Positions 1 through 8,529 of a stretch of 45,748 nucleotides of DNA are shown piece by piece. The notes beneath the pieces were generated by a model. That model worked only from the letters and a program-made list of their open reading frames with translations. It searched no databases and had not been told where the DNA came from. How positions within the stretch are numbered: the stretch's first letter is position 1; each line of letters opens with the position of its first letter. The stretch spans positions 1 through 45,748 of the forward strand of contig NZ_SJEE01000041.1 in NCBI RefSeq assembly GCF_006937785.1, given 5' to 3'. This stretch comes from Pseudanabaena sp. UWO311 (GTDB lineage Bacteria; Cyanobacteriota; Cyanobacteriia; Pseudanabaenales; Pseudanabaenaceae). The position numbers and the translations under genes were made by a program.

Positions 1-489
1 TTTGTCAAAATCAAGAATAGGAATTGGGGCAAGTGCTTGAATTTACAAAGCAATGCGACTCAGAACGGTGGATTGCCTAATGTTTGGGATTGTGTGTCAC
101 ATCCTGACCAAGAATGGAAAATTGAAGCTGTTGAAGGAAGCGTCTCTTCACAGCAAGTTGAAGGAAGCGTCTCTCCACAGCAAGTAGATTCAATGAAATC
201 GAACTTTGAAGCGTTTGCGACTCATTATTTTGCTCAAGGAAATCGTGGGACAGCAACCGTTGAAAGATTTGACTTTGATGGGACTAATCTTAACTATAGA
301 GTTAAGCTTCGTCACTACCATGTCACTAAAAACTTTTTGTACTCAGCTACAGTTTATGACGTGACTTCGTACGTTGAGGGTTCATTCAAACCATCAGATA
401 TTATGGCAAATAGGGCTTACCCGAATATATGTGTAGATTTACCAAGGATTGTAGGAGGAGACAAAATCTGCCAGCAGTACAAGTTCTAG
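1..489 (+). CDS. Partial protein with a ricin-type beta-trefoil lectin-like segment
   Basis: The reading frame is open to the left edge, so the true start lies outside the window; the TTG at 37 is only an internal codon. The first 40 residues contain KNRNWGKCLNL, then NVWDC and DQEWKIE. This is the spacing of one ricin B / QxW beta-trefoil repeat (NxxSGKCLDV, LWxC, QxW), a carbohydrate-binding fold. The remaining roughly 110 residues (after the nine-residue duplication VEGSVSxQQ) match nothing I recognise; two cysteines lie near the C-terminus, which suggests an exported protein. It precedes other exported-type genes on the same strand. The lectin call rests on a single repeat, so it is moderate; the function of the C-terminal part is unknown. 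Confidence 0.6.
   Translation, partial: FVKIKNRNWGKCLNLQSNATQNGGLPNVWDCVSHPDQEWKIEAVEGSVSSQQVEGSVSPQQVDSMKSNFEAFATHYFAQGNRGTATVERFDFDGTNLNYRVKLRHYHVTKNFLYSATVYDVTSYVEGSFKPSDIMANRAYPNICVDLPRIVGGDKICQQYKF
130..183 (+). repeat. 27-bp in-frame tandem duplication inside the lectin-like gene
   Basis: Two adjacent 27-bp units, 130-156 and 157-183, differ at one base (TCTTCA versus TCTCCA). They encode VEGSVSSQQ and VEGSVSPQQ. The duplication lies just after the beta-trefoil-like segment and so lengthens the linker to the C-terminal domain. Confidence 0.9.
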
Positions 490-567
490 AACCGCTAACT
501 AACTGATTAATTCGATCACTCCTCATTATAAGGTTTCTGGTGCAATACTATCAGCGACGATACAAGA

Positions 568-591
568 GTGCGTTAATAAAATGTAACGCAC
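568..591. repeat. Small dispersed palindrome, copy 1 (gtgcgtta ... taacgcac)
   Basis: The arms GTGCGTTA (568-575) and TAACGCAC (584-591) enclose the loop ATAAAATG. A related copy with the same central GCGTTAATAAAATG lies at 1224-1257. I recall such short palindromes as very common between cyanobacterial genes. The rest of the 490-706 interval shows nothing else I can support. Confidence 0.6.
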
Positions 592-706
592 CTTTTCAAG
601 ATTATCAAGTATTAACCGCATTCTGATAGTCCCCCACATAGATGTAGCAGATCTCGTTCAGATCATTAGCGAACAAGCTATTTTTACCATCACATCAGCA
701 TTTGCA

Positions 707-1177
707 ATGAAAAAATTAGCCATTTCTTGTTTCTTTATCTTATCTATTCCATCTCCTGCTTTTGCTGGAATACAAGACATAAGGTCTATGAATCAGAATT
801 CTAATGGTTCCTTCAACATAACTTGTTTAAACGGAGTCTCAGAAACGGCTAACGCTGAATCAATAGCTAGTAACTTAGTCTGTAGGACAAGTAACTCAGC
901 TTCATCTCAACGTAACTCAGTTGTTTGTACTGGCAATGAGTTTCAAAACTGGTTCTACGTTACAAGGATTGCCGATAACAAACAGTTTGGCGATTTTAGC
1001 GAGAAGTTATCGCTAACTGTGTGCCAGCAAGCAGTAAGCGCTTCAAGTTCTGAAGTGGTTTGTACTGGGAATGAGTTTCAAGATTGGTTCTACTTGACTC
1101 GTATATCTGATGGCAAGAAATTTGGTGACAGACTTTCTTTTAAAACTTGCTTACGGCTTAGCAATACAAGGCAATAA
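707..1177 (+). CDS. Secreted hypothetical protein with two copies of a CTGNEFQxWFY module
   Basis: The 156-residue product starts with a clear signal peptide: MKK, a hydrophobic core, and probable cleavage after SPAFA. The mature part carries two nearly identical modules, VVCTGNEFQNWFYVTRI near residues 67-92 and VVCTGNEFQDWFYLTRI near 112-137. Each ends in a KxFGD motif and is followed by a cysteine, so a disulfide per module is plausible. An upstream degenerate stretch (ITCLNGVSETANAES) may be another cysteine-framed unit. I do not recognise the family. It is probably periplasmic or extracellular and lies between the lectin-like gene and the WD40 gene. The ATG at 707 is chosen because it gives the signal peptide directly. 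Confidence 0.7.
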   Translation: MKKLAISCFFILSIPSPAFAGIQDIRSMNQNSNGSFNITCLNGVSETANAESIASNLVCRTSNSASSQRNSVVCTGNEFQNWFYVTRIADNKQFGDFSEKLSLTVCQQAVSASSSEVVCTGNEFQDWFYLTRISDGKKFGDRLSFKTCLRLSNTRQ

Positions 1178-1223
1178 ATATTCTGTTTGCCATTTCGTGT
1201 TGACACAGTGCGATCGCCGATCT

Positions 1224-1257
1224 TGTAGGAGCGTTAATAAAATGCGACGCACCCTAC
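1224..1257. repeat. Small dispersed palindrome, copy 2
   Basis: TGTAGGAGCGTT is mirrored imperfectly by ACGCACCCTACA around AATAAAATG. It is related to the element at 568-591 and in the same orientation. It lies between the stop of the two-module secreted protein (1177) and the WD40 start (1284), so it may act as a weak transcript-end hairpin. Confidence 0.55.
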
Positions 1258-1283
1258 AATTATCAATAATCTATAAAATTTTA

Positions 1284-2549
1284 ATGAAAAAATATTTTAA
1301 AACCATCCTGCTTACCAGTAGCCTCATTGCTACTAGCCTCACTCTTGCCGTACAAGATACATTTTCTCAAGCAGCCCCTTCACCAACTGTCCAGAAATCC
1401 ACTCAACCTAAACAAAAAAGTCTGAGTTTTTTACGCAGCCTCGAAGCCCAATCAGAAATTGTGGCAAGTGATATCAGTCAAGATGGCAAAACCCTTGTCA
1501 CCGCTAGTGACGGCGATGTGCAAGTCTGGAACCTTGAAACTGGCGATGTCAAAAAACTCTCACTCTTGGACAGTCAATATGCAAACATCAAAGCGATCGC
1601 GATTAGTCCCGATCGTCAAACCTTTATTACTGGGAGTTCTGGATTAGATATAACTACTCAAAGCAATTCATCAGGTTGCACCTCAAACAGTGGAACTGGT
1701 AGCTTCAGTTGGAGTTGTAACCTTGGCGGTTCGTCAACACAGACTATTAGAAGTACGAGTGGCAGCGCAATTCAAGTCTGGGAGCTATCCACAGGCAAAA
1801 ATCAAGGTACATTAGAATCTTCAGAGTCATCTGGTTTCGGCTTTGGTCGCTTTGGTGGTGGTTTTGATCACCTTCGTTTTAATGCTGATGGCAATACACT
1901 AATCACCAGCCAAAGAGTTTTTAACACATGCCAAACAAAGTTCCGTGACCTCAAAACAGGAAAAGTAATCAGCCAACTAGACAGCAAAGCCAGTTTAAGC
2001 TCTAAAACTGGTACAACCTGCAACCAAACTTTCGCAATTAATCCCCGTGAAAGTAGGCAAGTTGTCTATGCGTCCAGTCTTTCAATTCACAATATCGGTT
2101 CTAACGACAATCCCAAGTTTTTGTCTTTACAATCAAAAGGGAATAAGTTAGAGCAAGATGAATTTATCTTTGAGAGCGCTAAATTTACCTTGGAGAGCCT
2201 TGGTGGTTATATAGCTTTTAGCCCTGATAGCAAGAATATTGCGATCATCGCCCTAAACAATATATTTATTTGGCAACCAGAAGTAAATAGTTTGCCCCAG
2301 TATAAGTTCGTAGATGAAAGATCTGAAGATTCAATAAATATTCTATCTTTCAGCCCTGATAGTCAATATCTAGCCTTTGGCGATGAAAAGGGAACAATTA
2401 GGCTTTGGGATTTTAAAAATAGCAAGCAACCGAACCGAACTATTGCTCATAGCAACCAGACAATCCAGTTTATAAGCTTTAGTCCTAATGGCAAAATTCT
2501 AGTCAGTGTTGGCAGCGATCGCACAATCAAAATCTGGGAAGTGAACTAG
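1284..2549 (+). CDS. Exported WD40-repeat (beta-propeller) protein
   Basis: The open frame begins at 1110 but would overlap the preceding gene. ATG 1284 is chosen because it starts a signal peptide (MKKYFKTILLTSSLIATSL, then a probable cleavage site before QAAPSP), giving 421 residues. WD40 signatures are visible at the start (DGDVQVWNLETG), in the middle (GSAIQVWELSTGK) and at the end (KGTIRLWDF, SDRTIKIWEVN). SPDxK/SPNGK beta-strand starts recur before them. Between the first two blades is a Ser/Gly/Thr-rich insertion with several cysteines. Such propellers are protein-interaction scaffolds; the partner is unknown. The gene ends only a few bases before the collagen-like gene, so co-transcription is likely. 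Confidence 0.8.
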   Translation: MKKYFKTILLTSSLIATSLTLAVQDTFSQAAPSPTVQKSTQPKQKSLSFLRSLEAQSEIVASDISQDGKTLVTASDGDVQVWNLETGDVKKLSLLDSQYANIKAIAISPDRQTFITGSSGLDITTQSNSSGCTSNSGTGSFSWSCNLGGSSTQTIRSTSGSAIQVWELSTGKNQGTLESSESSGFGFGRFGGGFDHLRFNADGNTLITSQRVFNTCQTKFRDLKTGKVISQLDSKASLSSKTGTTCNQTFAINPRESRQVVYASSLSIHNIGSNDNPKFLSLQSKGNKLEQDEFIFESAKFTLESLGGYIAFSPDSKNIAIIALNNIFIWQPEVNSLPQYKFVDERSEDSINILSFSPDSQYLAFGDEKGTIRLWDFKNSKQPNRTIAHSNQTIQFISFSPNGKILVSVGSDRTIKIWEVN

Positions 2550-2555
2550 GTTTTG

Positions 2556-4181
2556 ATGTCTCACTTTTTAAGATACTTTTATTTTGCAAGATCGACTATG
2601 AAACTTCAAAAATTCATGCTTTTGTTTGGACTGAGTACAACAGGGGCAATTGTTGGGAAAATATTACTCAAGTTTTCTCTACTTACATTAATCCTTAGTA
2701 TCTTTGCTGTCACAAGCATATCTGCTCAGTCAAATTCTTTTGGTGTTTCTGGTCGTAGCGGCACAGATGGTCGAGATGGACGCAGTGGTCTAAGTGGAAA
2801 AGAACAAATAATCAGAGCAAGCAATCAAGCGATCGCCTATGACTTGTCTGGGAGTGACGGTGATGATGGCGAAAATGCTTTGTTAGGCGAAAATGCTTCT
2901 CAATGCCAGCAACCTGATGTGAGGGATATTGAGTTTAACCTCAAAGGCGCAAGAGGTGGAGATGGAGGTAATGGCGGAAATGGAGGCAACGGTGGAAATG
3001 GTGGCAATGCTACCATCTATTTTGACGAACTCTCGCAATTGAAAAATATTCTCCTTAAAAACAATGGCGGTCGCCCCAGCCGTGGAGGCATAGGCAGGCA
3101 GGGCGGATCGGGTTGCACTTGTCAACAACCAGCATGGAAGATTAGTTACTGTACATGGGAATTGCGATCGCAACTTCTTAAAAATGAAAAACAACCTTGG
3201 CAAGCTGTCCAACAGAAAACTTTTCGCTGTTCTAGCAATCATGATTTCAACAGAGAGGAAGCCAGACCGAAACCCGTAAGATCGGATGAAAATTATCGTT
3301 ATAGTTGGAACTATATTGGCATTGCTCGACAGAATCGGTACATCTGTGAAAATGGCGATCAAGGTCAGAATGGCAGAAATGGTAATGATGGTTCCCTCGG
3401 TGCTTACGGTCGTGTTTGGCTAGTGCAGGGAAGCACCATTCCTACAGAGAAAATCAGCCATACTGAAAAAATATCTACGTTATCAGCCAAACCCATTCAA
3501 TTTGTTAAAAATAATTGGTTGGATAAGAATGGACTGAGGCAATTATTATCACAAGGCTCAAATGTTCCAGATTCGTATACACTTCTCGATACTAAACGGC
3601 AATCTCTAAGTGTCATTTGGGCTACAGAAAAGAGTTTTACAGATCTTGGCGATCCAGCGATGAAGGCTACCATTACAGATTCAGGAACACTAGACATAGC
3701 TATTCCTGGTACTTTGGAATCGACTGTGGATAACCAAAAAGATACAACCGTTGTAAAAATAATAAATGGGATTCATCCAAATCGCCTGCAACAATTTCAA
3801 TTTAAGGGATTCTATCTATTTAGAGACCCCACCAAAATCTACTTAGAAGATCGAGGTAACCTCTTAAATGAATTAAGACAAGTTAATATTACAGTTAGTC
3901 TCTACGAACGTAACAGTAACGAAATTGGGGATAATCTCAAAAAATTGACTTATGCGATCACGCCCAGAATCCAGCCTCCTTCTGGAGTTGCCATAGCCAA
4001 TAATTCCTACACCCTCGACTTTGGTGAAGCTTTTAACCCTTGGCTTAAACCAGACACATCACTGGCTTACATCATCTCTATCGATCAGATCACAAAAGCT
4101 GGAGCCACCTATAATACTGGAATGCAAGTGAAATTTGTAGCTGGGAAGATTAACACAAATCCAGAAGTCGAGCGAAACTAA
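2556..4181 (+). CDS. Collagen-like, glycine-rich surface protein
   Basis: The N-terminus is hydrophobic and ends in TSISAQS, a plausible signal-peptidase site. Starts at TTG 2553, ATG 2556 and ATG 2598 (MKLQKFMLLFG) are all possible. Three short collagen-like Gly-X-Y tracts follow: GRSGTDGRDGRSG, a GGNGGN run preceded by GARGGDG, and GDQGQNGRNGNDG. A cysteine-containing segment (CTCQQP) lies between the last two. The C-terminal 250 residues are non-repetitive, perhaps a beta-rich extracellular domain. Bacterial collagen-like tracts usually form stalks or fibres at the cell surface. Its position directly behind the WD40 gene suggests a shared transcript. The exact function is unknown. Confidence 0.7.
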   Translation: MSHFLRYFYFARSTMKLQKFMLLFGLSTTGAIVGKILLKFSLLTLILSIFAVTSISAQSNSFGVSGRSGTDGRDGRSGLSGKEQIIRASNQAIAYDLSGSDGDDGENALLGENASQCQQPDVRDIEFNLKGARGGDGGNGGNGGNGGNGGNATIYFDELSQLKNILLKNNGGRPSRGGIGRQGGSGCTCQQPAWKISYCTWELRSQLLKNEKQPWQAVQQKTFRCSSNHDFNREEARPKPVRSDENYRYSWNYIGIARQNRYICENGDQGQNGRNGNDGSLGAYGRVWLVQGSTIPTEKISHTEKISTLSAKPIQFVKNNWLDKNGLRQLLSQGSNVPDSYTLLDTKRQSLSVIWATEKSFTDLGDPAMKATITDSGTLDIAIPGTLESTVDNQKDTTVVKIINGIHPNRLQQFQFKGFYLFRDPTKIYLEDRGNLLNELRQVNITVSLYERNSNEIGDNLKKLTYAITPRIQPPSGVAIANNSYTLDFGEAFNPWLKPDTSLAYIISIDQITKAGATYNTGMQVKFVAGKINTNPEVERN

Positions 4182-4422
4182 TGAGTTTGTAATCAACTCG
4201 CGCTTTGTGCTTCAAAATGACAAGATTGTTGAACAAATAGATACATTCGGTCATATCTCGGATTTTAAGTTTTTTGAGATGGCTTTGGGGTTTCCCTCGC
4301 TATTCCTTACCTTATTACCCATAACTTCGCGAATTCTTCGTGCTTTCGTCCAGAAAATAGCTATCGAGAAGCTCAATCAATTTATGAAAGATCACGAATA
4401 TGGAACTATTCTGATTCATTGA
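4180..4422 (+). pseudogene. C-terminal relic of an NTF2-like (SnoaL-type) protein
   Basis: The frame reads NSRFVLQNDKIVEQIDTF, then FKFFEMALGFPSLFLTLLP and a basic tail before the stop at 4420. This resembles the C-terminal half of NTF2/SnoaL-like proteins, which have a DGRIVEHxDxFD strand followed by WSRxALGxPGLLLGW-type sequence. No N-terminal half and no convincing start exist: the frame runs back into the end of the collagen-like gene, and GTG 4207 cuts through the motif. I read it as a truncated gene left by a deletion or recombination. A short functional protein is the alternative. Confidence 0.5.
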
Positions 4423-4723
4423 GGTGAGCGACTCGTGACTTAGGTACTCTCGTCAGTTTTGGCTTGGAAATAACCTTTTAATTTTTGATTTTGATTTTCA
4501 TACAATTCATTAAGTAGTAAATGATATGTCATGTAAACTCGCGATCGCAATCAGTGGTTTGTCTCCTTGGGTAGTTATGAAGGTGGTGTAATGTATGAGG
4601 TACTAGAGGCGATCGCAGGGCATAACAATAATTTTTAAAATTATGTTCACAAGTAGAAAGTCCTACTAAATCCTAGACAATTCCGTTCTTACAAAATTCT
4701 TTGCATTTATAAGGAGAGTCAAA
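4423..4723. other. Gene-free interval with HIP1 sites
   Basis: No coding frame is supportable here. It holds GCGATCGC-type sites near 4542 and 4608, an AT-only perfect palindrome at 4628-4644 (ATAATTTT T AAAATTAT), and at its right end the ribosome binding site AAGGAG (4711-4716), seven bases before the next start codon. Confidence 0.6.
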
Positions 4724-5668
4724 ATGTCTACAGACTATATTGTATTTATTCATGGCGTTAATGTTCGCAATGAAGCGGCTTATAATAAACAGGCTAATGA
4801 AATGTTCCAGAACATCAAAGCCTCTATTAAAGATTCCTCTCGAACCTTAAAGCCTGTCATTTTATATTGGGGCAATGTTGGACAGTCTTCAACCAACACT
4901 CTGCTTAAGGGATTGGAGTCATCTCCCCAATGGAAAGAATTCTGGTTTCAAGATCTCCGAACTACTCAATTCCTGCCATTTGTGGGCGATGCGGCTCTAT
5001 ACCTTAGCCGAACTGTCAGTAAAGCAATTGTCGAACAACTTACTGAGCAAGCTGTTAACCAAATTGGACTATCACTCGAACAACTCAAGAACCCACCTGA
5101 TGGTGATCGCCTCCATCTTGTAACTCATAGCTGGGGTACTGTTGTTCTATTTGATATTTTATTTTCCTCTCGCTGGGAGGAAGATGCTGTAGCTATCGAA
5201 ATACGTCAATTGATTGAGAATATGCGCCGAGGATTTTTTGGTGTCGGAACTGATTCAGAGCAAGAGTTTGGTATTCCATTGGCGAGTATTCATACTATGG
5301 GCTCTCCTATCGCTTTATTCAACTTGGTAAATATTCAGGGTGGAAACTCCTTTAACCTTACTCCAAAACTTAAAGAATTTCTAGAAAAACTTCAGGAAAA
5401 GCTTCATAAGCCTCTACCGTGGAAAAACTATGCTCATCCTGGCGACCCAATTGCATATCCTTTAAAGGGCGTTATTCCACTCTTCTTGGACTTAGACAAA
5501 GACCAAAATATTGTCAGTGTTGAAGATGTCATGAGTCCAAGTAGTTGGATCGGTGGGCTACTTGGAAAGTCTATTTTACCAGTCATTAATGGTGGTAAAG
5601 CTCACGGAAGCTATTGGACAGAGCGTAAAGTTGCTCAGATGATTGGCAATGTTATTCAATCAACTTAA
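4724..5668 (+). CDS. Alpha/beta-hydrolase fold protein (lipase/esterase-like)
   Basis: The 314 residues begin with IVFIHGVNVRNE, the oxyanion-hole strand typical of alpha/beta hydrolases. The nucleophile elbow is LHLVTHSWGTVVL near residues 134-146: the serine is in place, with T-H before it instead of the classical G-x. HGSYW near residue 298 is a good candidate for the catalytic histidine; the acid is less certain (GDPIAYP is one option). There is no signal peptide, so it is probably cytosolic. The strong AAGGAG site supports the ATG at 4724. It appears to be a single-gene unit. The substrate cannot be predicted. Confidence 0.7.
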   Translation: MSTDYIVFIHGVNVRNEAAYNKQANEMFQNIKASIKDSSRTLKPVILYWGNVGQSSTNTLLKGLESSPQWKEFWFQDLRTTQFLPFVGDAALYLSRTVSKAIVEQLTEQAVNQIGLSLEQLKNPPDGDRLHLVTHSWGTVVLFDILFSSRWEEDAVAIEIRQLIENMRRGFFGVGTDSEQEFGIPLASIHTMGSPIALFNLVNIQGGNSFNLTPKLKEFLEKLQEKLHKPLPWKNYAHPGDPIAYPLKGVIPLFLDLDKDQNIVSVEDVMSPSSWIGGLLGKSILPVINGGKAHGSYWTERKVAQMIGNVIQST

Positions 5669-5922
5669 AAACACCCTAATCAGTCGTACGGTATCACCCT
5701 ATTTCTTTTAATTGAAGTGCGATCGCATATCTTGTAGCCCTACATTAACCCTATTGATGTGGTTTATGAGATAGGCGATTGATCGTTACTACAGCATAAT
5801 TGGAATGGTATTGAAGATAATGCAAATCAAGTTCTTGAAAGAATTATTAAGATTTGTTGAGTCTAGCCTAAAGGCTCCTGTATCATAGCCAAACTGGTTA
5901 ATTAACTAAATAACGGCGACAA

Positions 5923-6678
5923 ATGCAGACAAGAATCCCTGTAAAACTTCCGATCGCCAATATTATCAATGGGGCAACGCGGGGCTTGGCCGTTACCGCC
6001 ATTAGTGGCTATCAAAAGTTTATTTCACCTCATAAAGGTTTTTCTTGCGCTCATCGCGTATTGTATGGATGCGAGTCCTGTTCGCAATATTTTAAGCAAG
6101 TGATTGCGGAAGAGGGGATCTTGACAGCGATCGCCAATGCAAAGGGGCGATTTCATGAATGTCGAGAAGCTAATGAGATTTTAAAAAAACGCAGAGAAAA
6201 ATCTAAGGCGCGTTGCCAGTATTATGCTAGTCGGTTACCCATCACAACCGCAGCCATTGAATCAGGCGATCCAGAAAATCCTGATGTGTCTGAAGATCCT
6301 GAAGATATGGGTAAATCAAGTAAACAGAAACTTGGTGGCTCACAATGGGGACGAAATCAACAAAAGCAAGCCAACAATAACAACAATTCTGGTGTGGGAG
6401 ATAATAACTGTAATAACTGCGATTATATTGATTGTTCTGACTGTGGCTATGGACTTGATGTATTTCCCAACAATTGTGGAAGCGATCGCGATTGTGAAAA
6501 TCCCTGCGAGGCGATTGAGTGTCCCAATTTAAGTTGTCCTAATCTAAGTTGTCCTGATTTAAGCTGTCCTGATTTAAACTGTGGCAATGCTGACTGTTTA
6601 TTAGGAATGGATTGCAGTGGGTTAGACTGTGGAGGGCTAGATTGTGGTGGTGCGGGTGACTGTGGTAGTTGTGGTTAA
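5923..6678 (+). CDS. YidD-like membrane-insertion-efficiency factor with a cysteine-rich C-terminal tail
   Basis: Residues about 25-80 match the YidD family: GYQKFISPHKGFSCAHRVLYG, then CESCSQYFKQVIAEEG and a GRFHEC motif, in place of the usual YQxxISP, CRFxPTCSxY and RxxRC elements. YidD proteins are small (about 70-90 residues) membrane-associated helpers of YidC/Sec insertion. This one has 251 residues. After a charged and Asn-rich linker, the last 90 residues hold about 18 cysteines, many spaced by five (CPNLS CPNLS CPDLS CPDLN), ending in Gly/Asp/Cys-rich sequence. The tail resembles a pentapeptide-repeat coil with cysteine on one face, or a metal-binding region. It lies upstream of sdhA on the same strand, with a 33-bp gap. 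Confidence 0.75.
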   Translation: MQTRIPVKLPIANIINGATRGLAVTAISGYQKFISPHKGFSCAHRVLYGCESCSQYFKQVIAEEGILTAIANAKGRFHECREANEILKKRREKSKARCQYYASRLPITTAAIESGDPENPDVSEDPEDMGKSSKQKLGGSQWGRNQQKQANNNNNSGVGDNNCNNCDYIDCSDCGYGLDVFPNNCGSDRDCENPCEAIECPNLSCPNLSCPDLSCPDLNCGNADCLLGMDCSGLDCGGLDCGGAGDCGSCG

Positions 6679-6711
6679 GCGGATAATTTAAAAAATCTTC
6701 AAAAAAATTAT

Positions 6712-8463
6712 ATGATCGAACATGATGTATTAATTATCGGTGGTGGATTAGCTGGCTCTAGGGCTGCCTTAGCGATCGCCCAAAACTATCCCAACCATAG
6801 CGTAGGGCTCATTTCTAAAGTACATCCGATTCGATCTCATTCCGTCGCCGCACAGGGAGGAATCGCAGCTTCACTCAAAAATGTTGATAATGACGACTGG
6901 CTCACCCATGCCTTTGATACTGTCAAAGGTTCCGATTATCTTGCCGATCAGAATGCCGTTCAAGTTCTGACAGAATCTGCTCCCGAAGTAATTATTGATT
7001 TAGAACATTTAGGAGTTCTCTTCTCACGGGCTGAAAATGGCAAGATTTCGCAAAGAGCATTTGGCGGACATACTAATAGCCGCGCTTGCTATGCAGCGGA
7101 CAAAACTGGTCATGCAATTTTGCACGAATTAGTGATGAATCTGCGGCGATTGGGCGGCAAGATTTATGAAGAATGGTATGTAATGGAATTGATTTATGAA
7201 GATGCCACAAATGGAACGGAAGTAAAGGGAGTTGTAGCTTATTGTTTGGAAACTTCGCAGATAGAAGTATTTCGAGCAAAGGCGGTATTAATGGCTACGG
7301 GCGGCTATGGCAGAGTCTTTAATACGACTTCCAACGATTTTGCGTCAACAGGGGATGGTTTATGTCTGACCGCAAATATTGGCTTACCACTGCAAGATAT
7401 GGAATTTGTGCAATTCCATCCCACGGGTTTATATCCTGCTGGAGTATTAATTTCTGAAGCTGTGCGCGGTGAAGGAGCTTATTTGATTAATGATCTAGGC
7501 GATCGCTTTATGGCAAATTATCCGATCAGCAAAAATCGGATGGAACTATCACCCCGCGATATCACTTCACGTAATATTGCCTGTGAAATTATGGCAGGAC
7601 GAGGTATTAATGGCGGTAACTATGTGCATTTAGATGTGCGTCATTTAGGTCGAGAGAAAATCTTAAGTCGGATTCCCTTTGCTCGTGAAGAGGGTTTGCG
7701 CTTGGCAGGTGTGGACTGCATCGATCATCCTTTGCCTGTGCGTCCAACTGCACATTACTCCATGGGGGGGATTCCCACTAATATCGATTGTCAAGTAATT
7801 GGGGTTGATAGCAAGGCGATCGCAGGCTTTTTTGCAGCAGGAGAATGTGCTTGCCTATCTGTACATGGCGCAAATCGCTTGGGCGCAAATTCATTACTAG
7901 AATGCGTGGTTTTTGGTAAACGCTCAGGCGAAAAAATTGGTGCTTATGTCAGCGATCGCCCCATGCCCAAACTCGATCCGCGCCCATATCTTGCTGACGC
8001 TGAAGCTAAGCTCAAAGGCGTGTTGTCAAAGCAAGGTAATTCGCGCATTGCCGATATTCGTCAACAACTTCAAGACACAATGACCGAGCATTGCGGCATT
8101 TTTCGAGATGATCAACGATTGAGAGACGGCTTAGCGAAATTGCAAATTATTCGCGATCGCTACGATCATGATTTACTCGTTGACGATCGTAGTTCCGTAT
8201 TTAATATGGAATTAATGCAAGCGATCGAATTAAAAAGTTTGCTTACAGTGGGCGAGATTATCATGTCCAGTGCCTTGTCCCGCCAAGAAAGTCGCGGTGC
8301 ACATTCCCGTGAAGATTATCCCCAACGGGATGATGCGAATTATCTCAAACATACACTCGGCTATCTGGAAAGTGGTAAGGTAAACACTAGTGATCGTTCA
8401 GTTGATATGAGCTTGCAATTGCTTGATCGTGATCGCTTTACACCTCAAGAACGAAAATATTAA
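6712..8463 (+). CDS. sdhA: Succinate dehydrogenase / fumarate reductase flavoprotein subunit
   Basis: This 583-residue flavoprotein has the N-terminal FAD-binding motif [27 protein letters not shown] contains the histidine that carries covalent FAD in this family. Substrate-site blocks include [20 protein letters not shown] and [14 protein letters not shown]. The C-terminal helical domain ends in [17 protein letters not shown], typical of SdhA/FrdA. The enzyme oxidises succinate to fumarate and in cyanobacteria feeds electrons to plastoquinone in the thylakoid membrane. The iron-sulfur subunit is not adjacent, which is common in cyanobacteria where sdhA and sdhB are separated. ATG 6712 gives the standard N-terminus. 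Confidence 0.95.
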   Translation: MIEHDVLIIGGGLAGSRAALAIAQNYPNHSVGLISKVHPIRSHSVAAQGGIAASLKNVDNDDWLTHAFDTVKGSDYLADQNAVQVLTESAPEVIIDLEHLGVLFSRAENGKISQRAFGGHTNSRACYAADKTGHAILHELVMNLRRLGGKIYEEWYVMELIYEDATNGTEVKGVVAYCLETSQIEVFRAKAVLMATGGYGRVFNTTSNDFASTGDGLCLTANIGLPLQDMEFVQFHPTGLYPAGVLISEAVRGEGAYLINDLGDRFMANYPISKNRMELSPRDITSRNIACEIMAGRGINGGNYVHLDVRHLGREKILSRIPFAREEGLRLAGVDCIDHPLPVRPTAHYSMGGIPTNIDCQVIGVDSKAIAGFFAAGECACLSVHGANRLGANSLLECVVFGKRSGEKIGAYVSDRPMPKLDPRPYLADAEAKLKGVLSKQGNSRIADIRQQLQDTMTEHCGIFRDDQRLRDGLAKLQIIRDRYDHDLLVDDRSSVFNMELMQAIELKSLLTVGEIIMSSALSRQESRGAHSREDYPQRDDANYLKHTLGYLESGKVNTSDRSVDMSLQLLDRDRFTPQERKY

Positions 8464-8529
8464 AATTTATAAGGTAAAACTTAGCTTTATAAAATCTGAA
8501 ACTGTACTAGCTGTCCGAGTAAATTAATT

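Noticed and set aside
1110-1283. Longer N-terminus for the WD40 protein
   Set aside because: It would overlap the preceding gene by 68 bases and place a signal peptide inside the protein; ATG 1284 gives a normal signal peptide.
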